Shown: piece after piece, positions 47,301 through 58,948 of the stretch
Numbering within the stretch: position 1 is the first letter of the stretch
How the letters are laid out: each line of letters begins with the position of its first letter
Translations under genes and position numbers: made by a program
Notes under the pieces: generated by a model
The model's input: only the letters and a program-made list of their open reading frames with translations
What the model was told of the DNA's origin: nothing
Database searches by the model: none
Source: Nageia nagi
Taxonomy: Eukaryota; Pinophyta
DNA length: 64,000 nucleotides
NCBI GenBank assembly: GCA_050084985.1
Contig: JBITNC010000001.1
Coordinates: 104,780,001 to 104,844,000, forward strand
Reading direction: 5' to 3'

Positions 47301-48268
47301 GACTAGGGATTCAATATATATTACTTGATTTCATAGAAATATCATTGATAACCCTCACCCCACTCAAAATGTACACCCTTCTTAAGGAGCTCATTGAATG
47401 ATCTACACTTGTCTAAAAATTGAGTTGTGAATCTCCTGATAGCTTAGATCTTTCCCTAAAGGCTTCTCAAGGAATTGACATTGTGAGGCAAAGGCTACTT
47501 GTGATGGTAGTAACTTTCTTAGGATCAACCTATATACCTCTTTTGGATACAATGAATCCTAGAATCTTTCCTAAAGTTACCCCAAAAATACATTTCTTAG
47601 GATTTAATTTGATATTGTATTTGATTAATATTGAAAAACTCTCTTTAAGATTTCCAAATGTTGATCTCTAGTTATATACTTTGCCAAATAATCATCTACA
47701 TAATCCTCCACAATACCATGCATCATATCATGAAACACATAATTCATGGCACATTGATATGTGGTGCTAACATTTTTGAGACCAAATGTCATGACCTTGT
47801 AACAAAAAGTCACAAATGGTTTAGTGAATGCATTCTTGTGTTGATATTGAGGAGCAACCCAAATATGATTGTAACCTAAGAATCATACATGAGTTACAAC
47901 ATCTCATATCCCATTGTATTATAAACCAAAGTATCAACATTGGGTAACAAGAAATCATCCTTAGGATATTTTGTATTAAGATCCCCAAAGTTTGGGCATA
48001 CCCTAATATGAACTTTAGGCATATTGAAAGGAATCATGTTAGAAATACACTATGGATAATGTATAGGATAAATGAATTTGGAATCCAAAAGCTTCTTAAG
48101 CCCATCCTTGATCTAAAGTGACTAATTTGGATTGACCTATCTAGGCTTCTTCTTGACTAACTTAGCATTTGGATGAGTTATGATATTATGGATGACTATG
48201 TCAGGATCCATGTTAAGCATATCTAGATAACCAAAGGTAAAGATCTTGGCACACCTCTTTAGTATTTT
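47301..48268 (-). pseudogene. Element E reverse transcriptase
   Basis: The open piece 47625-47813 has MTFGLKNVSTTYQCAM and EDYVDDYLAKY, the catalytic YVDD. Upstream parts to 48268 are broken. The domain stops at the insertion of element C and its N-terminal connection continues at 59796. Confidence 0.82.
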
Positions 48269-48273
48269 TATGG
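48269..48273. repeat. Left target-site duplication TATGG of element C
   Basis: TATGG precedes the 5' LTR and is repeated at 59791-59795 after the 3' LTR. Confidence 0.93.
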
Positions 48274-49107
48274 TGTAGACACCTAAAAATGTCCCTTTTT
48301 AACTAGTAAACATTGGAATAATTATAACTCTTTGTGATAATATAAAATAGGTTTAAAAACTAGATTATTGGATAGCTCTCATTGAGTACATGCAAAACAA
48401 GTGGTCACATGACCCCTTTTCAGTAAAAATTTGCTATTTGGTGATCATTTTAATATTGTTATAAAAATGGAAAACTAATCGCCAGCGACCCAAAACAAAT
48501 GCCAGCATTTTAGGATGATCGCGGTGTTCGCCTAGTAATCGCTGATGACTCTGTAACAGCCAAACAAAAACCAAAAATAATAAAAGAAACTTGTAACATC
48601 TCATTCTTCCAAGATGTGATGGATAGAGAGGGTCAGTTACGACCTACGGTGGCTTTTCACTTCCCCTTACCAGCCTTGGAAAATCTCACCCAAAAATCTA
48701 TAAATACAAGCCAATACAAAGCAATAGGGACCCAATTTTTGAAGTAGGGTAACCAAAATCTTGTGAACTCATACCTTTTATTGTTTTATGCTAGCTTCAA
48801 TTTAATACATGTCATACATAGATGCTTTGATGTTATTGTCTTTTGCATGTGTGTAGGATTTACAGGTTGTTCATATCAAGGAGAGAAGCAAGCAAATCAA
48901 AAACAATGGAGATCTAATACTCTTATTTTGGCAAATGGCATTTGTAAAAGTCCCTTCCAAGGGTAAATTGTAGTTTGAGCTGAAAATCAATATCAATTTA
49001 CAATTACAACATTTCTACCTATTTTACATAATTTGAGGTTCAATGAAAATCTAAAAATAATTGTACTTTATGTTATTCTACATTCCAGCTCTATTTTCAT
49101 TGTAACA
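48274..49107 (+). repeat. 5' LTR of element C
   Basis: Starts TGTAGACACC, ends TTGTAACA. Matches 58949-59790 throughout. The U3 part contains GCCAGCGACC-like words and a TATA box at 48699. Confidence 0.95.
48699..48706 (+). promoter_or_regulatory. TATA box in the C 5' LTR
   Basis: TATAAATA, kept in the 3' LTR at 59377-59384. Lies about 425 bases into the LTR, a plausible U3/R position. Confidence 0.55.
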
Positions 49108-49109
49108 TT

Positions 49110-49127
49110 CTGATGCTAGAAGGAGGG
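49110..49127 (+). other. Primer binding site of element C (tRNA-Asn, degraded)
   Basis: CTGATGCTAGAAGGAGGG begins three bases after the LTR. GCTAGAAGGAGGG is complementary to the tRNA-Asn 3' part; the first bases deviate from TGGC. Confidence 0.78.
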
Positions 49128-50561
49128 CCCTCTGATAACAAGGAGGATTTCTATGTTCAAATATAGTTGTTCCTATTGTTTTCATTGATTTTGATTGAGT
49201 TATTCCATCTACTCACTTTAAAATTTTTGTTGTGTTTTTACAGTATATCTGTTGCAGAAATGCCAGCGATTAGAATCAGACGTCGATGACTCAAAAGGAA
49301 TGCCAGCAATTTACAAAGTAATCCAGACTAAACATTGGCAATTTCATCATAAACACCAGTGATTGAAATAGAACATCGGTGACTTAACTAAAACACCAGC
49401 AACTTTGATAGAACATCGGTGACCCGAACATAGGTCCTACTATATCCCCTTTTTCGCACCAATTGATGTTTATACACTAAATAAAAAAGGGTAAACTTCA
49501 TATTTGCTTTTTGGATTTATGTTTTTAGAGTGCATATAAGAATGGGTAGAAAAGGTTAAATGCATGTTTTTTATTAATTTACTTTATGTATAATGTTATG
49601 TATTTATTTTCATATTTTGGGTGAAGGGTACGTACACATTAATACTTTTTATCTTGTCTACTTATGCTCTCCCTTTGCACTTCATGCGATCTAAGGTGAC
49701 CAGAATAGACTTGATAAGAAGGAGTAATTAATTCTTCTTTTCTTTCACATTTACACTATCATTAATTTGGTTAATTTATCCACACATAATGACCTCTTAC
49801 CAAGTCTGCCCTTACCACTCCATTAGAGGTCGAAGGGATATGTGACTAGTAAGAGGAGGTAATTTACTACACATAATACTTCCACAATTGGAAGGAGTAA
49901 ATGAATCACACTTAATTTAGAAGGAACCTAAAGGAAATAAATCGAGTTTTGGGTAGTATAAATCATATTAAAAGGTTAATGAATTGGATAGATTCGAATA
50001 CACTAAGTACTTTCACTTAACAAAGTATGCTCTCATTTTTGCACTTCAAGCGATCCTAAGTGATCAGAAATAAGTTAAGTGAAAGAGGTAAAATTTATTC
50101 ACATCTTATTTGGAAATATACTTCACATTAACACTCTTAAAGATGTCTACCCTTACCACTCCATTGGAGGTCGAAGGGATATGTGACTCTTGGAGGAGTA
50201 ATTGAACCTCACTTAATTAATTTATCTACACTTAATGGCTTTTTACTAAGTCTGCTCTTACCACTCCATTGGAGGTCGAAGAGATATGTGACTAGTAATA
50301 AGAGGCAATTTATCACATATAAAACTTCCACAGCTGGAAGGAGTTAATGAACATCATTAAGAGGTTGGATAACAAATCACATTATAATTAAAAAGAACAA
50401 TAGGGTTTATTAAGGTCAAGATCCACTTAAAATAAACTTTTGATTGTATCACATTAAAATAAGATAAGTAAATGGACATGAATTTGGGGGAGGGTAATAT
50501 GCATAAATGTATTTTACTTGTTTAAATGCATTTCATAAGGCCTTAAAGGAATTTTATCATT
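49128..50561 (+). other. 5' leader of element C with internal repeats
   Basis: Noncoding, about 1.4 kb. A block with CCACTCCATTGGAGGTCGAA and ATATGTGACT occurs at 49801-49850, 50142-50190 and 50249-50296. A second block (TTTGCACTTCA-GCGATC) occurs near 49670 and 50037. CTCCATTGGAG is an inverted repeat. B has the same block twice. Its place between primer site and gag suits RNA packaging or dimerisation; this is inference. Confidence 0.65.
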
Positions 50562-52250
50562 ATGAGGTTTGTCTTGGTTGCACTTTTAAATTATGTTCCT
50601 TTTTCTATCAAAGTAAAACCAAAAATACAAAGACTATGGTCACATCTTGCCAAGATAACCTTAGATACCTATTCTACTTCAAAGGTCATGAAGAGTGATT
50701 TTTATATTGACATTGAAAAGCTTTTAGCATATTTAGCAAAAATAGAACAATGTACCATACCTCTTCTTCAATCCTCAAAAAGCCTTGTTAGATCCCATGA
50801 AGAGCTAGAGTATAGTTCTTCCATTCTTTCGCCCTCATCATGGGATGAGTTTGACACTGAAAATAATGAGCCCATCATAAAGATTGAAAACTCATCGACA
50901 CATCTCATAAAATTAAAATCTTGTTGTGCATCTCCTTTTGAGACTATCAAACCTAATGAATCCAATTTTCTAAGGGATGAATTGAATATTAATGCCAAAG
51001 GCCTTGATGCAACATCCTATGCTAAATCATATGACCTCCTAGAGTTAGATACCTTGATGTCTTCACCCCAACCTTGGGATGAATATGATATTAAAGAAGA
51101 GGATTTTGACATGAATCTTGAGGATCTTTCAAAGCATTCTTTAGAATTGCAATTTCATTCTCCTCCCCTTCTAGATGCTACAAGACCTTCTATTAATTCC
51201 CATGAATCTCATGATATTCTTGAGTTCAAGGATGAAACTTGTTCACTCTCATCACAGGTAGAAATTGAAGAGCCTCACATAAGAATTAAAAAATCCATAG
51301 ATTGTATTATTAAATCTCAAGAATTTCAATCACAAAGAAATGAAAAATATAAAAATAAAATTTCCAAATCTAACACACATGAGCTTAGGAATGAACATCC
51401 ATGTGGGGAAACAACACATCATGATAATGATACAAAGTTTTATGAGGATGAATGTTGTTCGAACCCACTAAAAATACCTTCAAAATATCAAACTAGCTTG
51501 ATAAAAAATTGGGAATGTGATAAAAAAGATAGCCCTACAACAAATAAATTACTTAGAAATATTTTTTGTGATGAAAAAGCTAAGAATATTTTGCAAAGGG
51601 AATCCCACAAACAACAACAAGCATGTTCTTCTTATGATCAACATGATAAAACCTTCAATGAGTTTGTCAAAGAAATGAGACAAGAAGGGATAAGACAAAA
51701 GCATGATGTAAAAACTTATGCAAACCAAAAGAGTCAAGCTTGGGCACAATTATCATCACCTCTTAATTACCAAGTATGGAGATATCAAGACTCTTACTCT
51801 AATCAACAAAGAGAATTGCCTCTCGAGAGTTTAGATTATCAACCTCAAAGCCCCTCTTCACAAGCTAGGATGACTAACCCTGCCTATCAAAAAATGCTTC
51901 ATAAAGCTATGTCTTATATGGAAGATTTTGATAGAATGACCTTGTATTCAGTAAGAACTTCGCAAACAACTCCTCAATGTAAGATCTCAAACAAATTCTT
52001 CTATGATCCTTACTCCTATGAGAAAACCTCATCGCAAGAAAAACATAGAAAAGCTTTAGCTAAACAATTCAAGGTAGGAGAGATACCCTCTTTTGCAGAG
52101 TTGGAGGCAAAGAGAAAACACATAGAGAGAAATTATGAAGAAACTATAAACTTTAGTAAAAGATATGAAGATGTTATACATAAGCTAGAAGAGGAAGCCA
52201 AACTTAAAGAAAAGAATATAGAACTCAGAAAAAGAAAAGCAAGAGCTTGA
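50562..52250 (+). CDS. 562-codon intact ORF of element C, unknown function
   Basis: The longest uninterrupted frame in the window. ATG at 50562, stop TGA at 52248-52250. No recognised domain. It contains two diverged ~78-residue repeats, marked by SPSSWDEFD (W at residue 94) and SPQPWDEYD (W at residue 172), followed by acidic stretches. A charged C-terminus from about residue 500 is K/E-rich and likely coiled coil. Coding sense continues past 52250 in frame 1, joining gag after an A-run slip near 52232, so it was probably the N-terminal extension of gag. The B gag N-terminus is Q/P-rich and does not resemble it. A host-derived origin is possible but unsupported. Confidence 0.6.
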   Translation: MRFVLVALLNYVPFSIKVKPKIQRLWSHLAKITLDTYSTSKVMKSDFYIDIEKLLAYLAKIEQCTIPLLQSSKSLVRSHEELEYSSSILSPSSWDEFDTENNEPIIKIENSSTHLIKLKSCCASPFETIKPNESNFLRDELNINAKGLDATSYAKSYDLLELDTLMSSPQPWDEYDIKEEDFDMNLEDLSKHSLELQFHSPPLLDATRPSINSHESHDILEFKDETCSLSSQVEIEEPHIRIKKSIDCIIKSQEFQSQRNEKYKNKISKSNTHELRNEHPCGETTHHDNDTKFYEDECCSNPLKIPSKYQTSLIKNWECDKKDSPTTNKLLRNIFCDEKAKNILQRESHKQQQACSSYDQHDKTFNEFVKEMRQEGIRQKHDVKTYANQKSQAWAQLSSPLNYQVWRYQDSYSNQQRELPLESLDYQPQSPSSQARMTNPAYQKMLHKAMSYMEDFDRMTLYSVRTSQTTPQCKISNKFFYDPYSYEKTSSQEKHRKALAKQFKVGEIPSFAELEAKRKHIERNYEETINFSKRYEDVIHKLEEEAKLKEKNIELRKRKARA

Positions 52251-53520
52251 TAAACAATGACAAATTTTTGATAAGGTAAAACAAGAAGTTCGAGATAGTT
52301 GGTTACTTCATGAGAAATATCAACAAAATAAAGTACAACCATCTACAACTCTTAGAAATCCAATGCAAGGGCATCATTTACCTTCTAATCTTCCATCATT
52401 AATATCTTCATCATTGTTATCAAGATCTCCTTCTGATGATGAATCTTATGATTCAAACCTAAAGCCAGAAAGAAATACCAATCATAGAAGATACCAAAAA
52501 CATCCTCAGGGTAGTTGGATAGATAATGAATTAGAGGATTTCATGAATAAATAAATGAACATATCAGGGTTCAAGAAGTTGACATATGACAATATTTGCA
52601 ATGAACCCATTCATCCAAGTGTCCCTAAGAAGAAATTACCCTACAACTTTGAAATACCTAAGATAATTCCTTTTATAGGAAATAAGGATCCTAAGGAACA
52701 TTTAAGGTGGTTTAAGTTTTCAAATTACCTAATTTATAATGATGAGGTCTTGATGATACGTTTGTTCCCCATGATGCTTCCAGCCCAAGCCTTGGAATGG
52801 TATAATAATTTGCCACGACATAGTATTTATTCATTTTCCCAATTGGCAAATTTGTTCTTACAACATTTTAGGATTTATATCAAATAGGAATCTTCTATTA
52901 TGGATCTTGTAGAACTAAAACAATCTCAGAATGAATCAATTGTTGACTTTGTTTCATGATGGAGGGATATACTCTATGGCATGCCCTATACCTTACCTTA
53001 GGAGGAGTTAGTTAAATTATTCAGTCAAAATTGTTTAAGGCCTATAGCTAGTATATTACAAATCCAACAATATAATACTCTCGAAGAAGTTATTGCTCAA
53101 GTAGTTATAATTGAGAAGGTCAAGATTAAATATGGTGAAATAAAAATTACAAGAAAAAGAAAATATAACAAAAATGAGTATTGTAATTATCACCATCAAA
53201 GGGGTCATAGTACAAAAAATTGTCTAGCATTGAGAAATAGAACTCAAAATTAAATCAAAGATAATAACTTGGAAGGTGAAGACTATACTTCTATTCTAGA
53301 TCAAAATTTAAAAAATTATCAAGACTCACTTCCTTCATATCAAGTAAATACGGTATCTATTGTACCTAATTACAGTCAAGTGACACCCACCTGGAATCCA
53401 AGTAATCAACCTATTATAAGAATAGTTGGAGTTGATATTGGAACTCAAAACATACAAGAAAAACAAATTGATATATCATATAATCAAAAATCCAAAATGC
53501 AAGTCCCTCCATTGATACAT
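52251..53520 (+). pseudogene. Element C gag core and zinc finger
   Basis: A single frame runs from about 52260 through the protease with only in-frame stops, at 52552, 52885, 52960, 52999, 53251 and 53521, and no shift. Several lie at apparent Gln/Trp positions. The gag core is at 52640-52880 (NKDPKEHLRWFKF, PAQALEWYNNLPRHSIYSF, LFLQHFRIYIK). The zinc finger CNYHHQRGHSTKNC at 53181-53223 is complete (C-x2-H-x4-H-x4-C). Gag would package RNA and build the particle. Confidence 0.8.
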
Positions 53521-54300
53521 TAGCCTATAATTTCTTTTTATGACCATGAGATACAACCAAACAAGGGACCTCAAGGGTTAGATCCACATCTCCATGTCAT
53601 TGGTAAAGTAAATGGTAAAATTGTTAAGAGAATATTAATATACGAAGGGTTAGATGTCAATATCATATCTACATCAGCATATCACAAATTGAATCTTCCC
53701 TTCTCTCATATTTCTTTACCATCATTACAAATACAAGCATTTAATAATGCCTTATGTTCAACAATAAGGTCAATAGTGTTACCCATCACCATTGGATGTA
53801 AGACGATACAAACACCATTATATATCATTGAAGGGAACATTGAACAATATAATATTCTTTTAGGTAGACCATGGATTCAAGAAATGGAATGTGTCCCATC
53901 TACATTTCATGGTTGTCTAAAATACATTCATGAGGGAGTACTCCATTGTGTACGAAGAGATGAAAATTCATACTCACATTATAATATTACAAAATCATCG
54001 AAAATGAAACCTCCTATGCAAAAGTCAAAGGGGAAATCATCATCCACCTTTGCTAGGCAAGTGCATAATCATAAAGATATGAGATGGAAATTAAAATCCA
54101 AAGATGATTACAATGATGGAATGCAATCATCGAAGCAACCTAACAGGGTGGTAGATCATATAATGAAAGAAAACCTAAAGCCTAAGTCAATAAAATACGA
54201 TAAGTATGGACATCATGTTTATCATCATCAATTGGGGCATGATACTAAACATTGTCACCAATTAAATCATACCCTTCATGATTTGATGGATGATAGATGA
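53521..54300 (+). pseudogene. Element C protease with lost active site, plus second zinc-finger-like module
   Basis: Same frame as gag. The active-site block reads ILIYEGLDVNIIS: tyrosine (TAC, 53641-53643) stands where the catalytic aspartate should be, and LD replaces the S/T pair. The following IQAFNNALCSTIRS and NILLGRPWIQEMECVPS are typical protease sequence. The C-terminal end (54214-54300) reads YHHQLGHDTKHC then HQLNHTLHDLMDD, a second gag-type finger with its first cysteine replaced. After it the text resembles the gag ending of B. B and E show no second finger after protease. Confidence 0.75.
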
Positions 54301-55129
54301 CTTGAAGTAGATATACCTTTATTGATAAATAACAATTTACATAATCTACAAAACACATACATACATTCCACACAATTAAACAATGATGAATTATGTTATT
54401 TACATAAGGATATTCAATCTCCTTCACATCGTTCAAATTGGGGCAGTCGTCCCCCATATTACTTTTGATCTTCTCATATTTTACATAGATCACATTGGGG
54501 CAATTTCCCTCTATCATATATATAAAAAAAAAAAAATCATCATTAAAACATGATTTAGAAATCACACAAACATCAAAATATGATTAAAAACTAAAATGAT
54601 CATATCTGATTTTGAAACAGGTTATAGTATGTTTATTGCATTTCCATGTCTTCCCCTTTTTCCACCTCATATTCATCCCCCATTATGTTGGAATATTTGA
54701 GTATTAGATTATATTCTAACAATTCATCAAGGCATATATACTATACATTATCCATGATCACTTCCATACCATTATACAAATATGTTTAATACTTATTGTA
54801 AAAGAAATAGTTTATGAAATTAATATTCTTATTGACTTTACCAACCTTCATCATGAAATTTTTGAAACTTTGGATGATAAACAAATATGACTATGATACA
54901 CTTAAGGTTATTACGGACTCATACACATCTTCACATTTAAATAATCTTAAAACAGTCAAGAATGAGGTGTTACAAGAACATGATTTCAAGCGAAAGTATT
55001 ACATGTTCATCCTATTATTCGCTTCATCTCGAACCCAAGAATCATTTGATAGTTTCATAAAAAAAAAAGAGAGGTAAAAAAAAAAAATACTACATCATAT
55101 CAATGATTCTTGGGTGATTACAATATCCT

Positions 55130-55265
55130 CTATCGTGGCTATGGACACCTGACTGCAGTAGAGCAAGGTTGTAGCGGGATCGAGGGTTTATCCTCATCGG
55201 GGCTATGGATGCCTGTCTGGCAATGGGGCATACCTTACGAGTGGCAACATGTCCATATTGGTTAG
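55130..55265 (+). repeat. Conserved noncoding block shared by C and B
   Basis: It matches the reverse complement of 24285-24450 in B at roughly four of five bases by eye. Shared words are TAGAGCAAGGTTGTAG, GGGGCATACCT and GCAACATGTCCA. Two direct repeats start CTATGGA-(C/T)-(A/G)-CCTG at about 55139 and 55203. It is the only GC-richer stretch of C's 3' region. Confidence 0.6.
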
Positions 55266-56599
55266 TGACCTTCTTTCCTATGGACCTCTGTATGTTTCAT
55301 ATGGATGAACTAGCTTATATATTTTATGCTCTTGTGACATTTAGTTTGAGATTGTCTAAAGATGGAAATAAACATCATTGCACACACATGAGTCTATGAT
55401 AATTTTGAAACATCATGACTTTGTTTTATATCATTTAAAGAAGAAAAAATCTAATGGTGATTAGTTAATATGGTCAACTTGAATATTATGATCATTACAT
55501 TTCTTCATCATCCCATGCCTCCATCCCATACTATTTATTATTACATAGTAATTAATATTACACTTATATTTATCAATGCCTTGATGAGTTGATTAGTTTA
55601 TCTCTCTAAATACTCAATACATTCTATGTCTATTCATTTGTTATACTATTTTCATATTAACATCCACCACCACCCCATACACATTATACTATACCAACTT
55701 TCATATTTTATTATCCAACATCCATATATTTCTTAATCCATCTTTACTGATTATTAAATTTGAGGTGCTTCCATATTATTTGAGAAAAAGAGCGAGTCAT
55801 TGCTCTCCCCATTAATATGGGAGTCAACATTGTTGTTGTTAAAACCTTTTGCTTCTATTCTTATCTACAATTTTAAGCAAGAGATTGCCCTTAGTAGATT
55901 GATAAAAGTCAACCCTAGAACATTGTTAAATTTTTATAGCTTCCATTATTATTTGAGATCAAGAATAAGAAATTATTCTCCCCATTGAATTGGAAGTCAA
56001 TGTTCTTTTCCTATCATATCCCATCCATTTCAACCCCCTAGAACATCGTTAAAAAGCTTCCATCATTCTTTGGGATCGAGAGTAAGAAATTGCTCTTCCC
56101 TTTGAATTGGAAATTGATGTTCTTCTTCTCTTTCCATTCATTATCATCTACCCATAAATTGAATGTGTGCCACATCTTGTTCCATATCCTTTGTACATGT
56201 TATCATAAAATAAAAAGTATTAGTAGCCAAGTTTGGTAAATGATATAATCTAATACTGACAATTTTTCAAATCATTATCCTTAAATTTGAAGATATTTAA
56301 GAAAATCAAAATCAACATCGATGATTGAAATAACAATAAAACTAATAACAATAATCGAAGTACTTATTAGAACTTAGAGATACACCATCAATGTGTAGCA
56401 CATCAAAGTAAGTTCATGATTAAAGTTTAATAATCATGCTTTTAAATTTCTTAAGAATAATAACAAAATACATAATATATATCATCTATCATTATGTCGA
56501 TCTTTGTAGCAAACTTGATTTTGTATCACCACGATAAATGAGGTAGAATGCATTTGTCTTGTTTTCAAGTCTTGTTCAACAAAAAACCCCAATCATGGA

Positions 56600-58740
56600 A
56601 AAACATCTTTCTAATGATTTTTGCAAGAAATGATAATGAAACCCATCCTGCTGGGGCAAATAGTAGAATTATCAAACATTAATACGTTATCTGGGTTTGA
56701 AAAGACTCCATGTCACATACATGCTAATGGCAAAGAGCCTATGGAATAAAGTGTTCCATAAAATAGCATATGTAGGCAAGCATGAGTACCTAGTAAGGTG
56801 TATAACTGTTTTCAAAATACTTTGATTGCAAAAATTCAAAAATTTTATGTTTGATCATAATGTGGGGCAACTATGATTGTCCATGACCCAAAGCAAATCA
56901 TTTGCCTCTACCATTAACCAACAAAATCAAGATTTAAAATATTTATACATAAGTTGATAAACTCAAGTGTATGAGTCTTGACTTAACCACTTACTAACCT
57001 CAAGTATATTATCACCTACTTATGAGTCTAGTGGTACTTGTATAAGTCTACAATGATAACATATTAGTTTGTTTGTATCTTCTTAATATACATGACTATG
57101 TTTGCTCACCACATCATGCCATTTAAAAAAAAAAAAAAGAGATAACCAAATAAACATGCAAACTCAATCATAAATAATTTCATCATGAATCCTTGATAGG
57201 AAAAACACCATTTAATGTTTATGATCTTACAATGAATCATGAACTTCTTAGTTCAAATCATATGTCATGTTATGCATGTTTAGTCATCACTTATTGTTAT
57301 ATGTATTTAGGAAACCCTAGTCATCAAAAAGCATATTCTAATGATTTTTACAAAACCTACCTTTCTAGAGTATAATATAATAATCAAAATTTAAATTAGT
57401 GCATACAAAAGGGACTTCATGTCATATACCTAACTCAGCTCCATACATTCCCTTGGGATAAACACAAGACACCCATGTAATGATATATGGAAACAAGCCT
57501 TTAGTACCTATTTGGTGCACAACCAATGTGTGTTAAAAATACTTTCAATTGCAAAGCTCACGAAATCATACTAGGATAATTGGGGTAAATACAACTTCCC
57601 ATGACCTAAAATCAAACCTTATGTTCACCTATAAATGATTTAAACAATAAGGTTAGAATCATTCGTACATTCATCTTACTTGTTCACTAGCTAATATGCA
57701 TTAGTTTTTGGAACAGTCTATCATCATCATCACTGACATCATTAGTCAATTCAAAAGGGACCATAATGCTAATAAAAGCACCACAATCAACATAAGCTCA
57801 TGATCACATAGCAATATCATGGCTACATCTCTCTTAAAATGTACCCAAAACATTGTTAATTAGAAAATCAAAAGTTATATGTCTACTCACAGTTAAGGTA
57901 ATTAGGATTGCCTATAACCTAAAATAAGATATTTATGATCAATATGATTCTAAAATACTTATGCAAAAGATCATCATGAAACCCATTCTGCTAGGTCAAA
58001 AGCAGAGAAAAATGAAAGATGACTTGTATATACAAAACAAGCTTCCTATCACATACTCGCTTCGGCATGCGGAGACAAACTAGTGTCTTGTCACGCAACT
58101 ACCATAAACAACACACAGTATGGAGATAAACACAAGTGAAGTTTTGATATGCAACATCACTATCTCAAAATTGTATACATCAAATAAGCTTACTATCACA
58201 TACTCGCTTTGGTATGCAGAGACAAACTAGAGTCTTGTCATGCAACTACCATAAACAGCACACAGTATGGAGATTGACACAAGTGTAGTTTTGATGTATT
58301 ACAATATCATTTTCAAAAAATATCAATTGCAAAAGTCAAAAAAATCATATTCAGTCATGGTAAGGACTATCCTCATGACAACACCAGATGATGAAATATA
58401 TATATATAATAAGTTTTGATTCAGAGAAGCTATAATTATATCCTACTAAAAGATCTTAAGCTTTATACGAAAAAAGATTTTGATGATATTTCTTAAAAAT
58501 ATCTTTAACATTTACAAATATCAAAGGAGATAAAATGTGATGTATCATTGTTACAGGAGATGATCTTGAAACCTCGTTGTCAGGATAAAGGATAACACCA
58601 TCAAAACTCATATACTAAAGAAAACTTATACGATACATGTGCGCTTAGACATGCAAAATGACATAATAGAAATGTCATGCAACTGTCACACAAGCTCAAC
58701 ACATCATCATACCGAAAATAATCACTTCTGAAGTATATTC
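56600..58740 (+). repeat. Four diverged ~600-700 bp modules in the C 3' region
   Basis: Modules start near 56610, 57335, 57965 and 58560. Recurring words in the same order are GAAACCCAT(C/T)CTGCTGG, TGTCACATAC or TATCACATAC, (G/T)TCTTGTCA(C/T)GCAACTACC, and TTTCAATTGCAAA with AAATCAT after it. The third module contains an internal ~150-base tandem duplication (about 58040-58290). Confidence 0.55.
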
Positions 58741-58934
58741 AAATTTGTTTTCAAAACTACATCAAATGTTAAAATAAAACACATTTTATCATAATTTGAT
58801 AAATCAAAATTTTGATTCATCTAAGAAATTGAGTCAAAACTTATATCATAAAAAAGCAACAACAAAAAATCAAGCAACAAAGATTCTTATTTTATATTTT
58901 TGAAATCATCAACCGCATTTTCGGTTGATAATTC

Positions 58935-58948
58935 AAAAAGGGGCAAAA
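58935..58948 (+). other. Polypurine tract of element C
   Basis: AAAAAGGGGCAAAA directly before the 3' LTR, identical to B. Confidence 0.9.

Larger units (their letters stand above)
54301..58934 (+). other. Long 3' noncoding region of element C
   Basis: About 4.6 kb without pol or PMD sequence on either strand. It holds a GC-richer block conserved with B (55130-55265) and a series of diverged repeat modules (56600-58740). Short open frames here (for example 54814-55077) show no domain. Confidence 0.7.

Noticed and set aside
48763-48966. Short ORF (67 codons) in the C 5' LTR, also kept in the 3' LTR
   Set aside because: Both LTRs were identical at insertion, so its presence in both is not independent evidence. 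It ends differently in each copy and has no domain.
50507-50698. 63-codon frame overlapping the start of the 562-codon ORF
   Set aside because: Different frame, no domain, and overlapped by the much longer frame.
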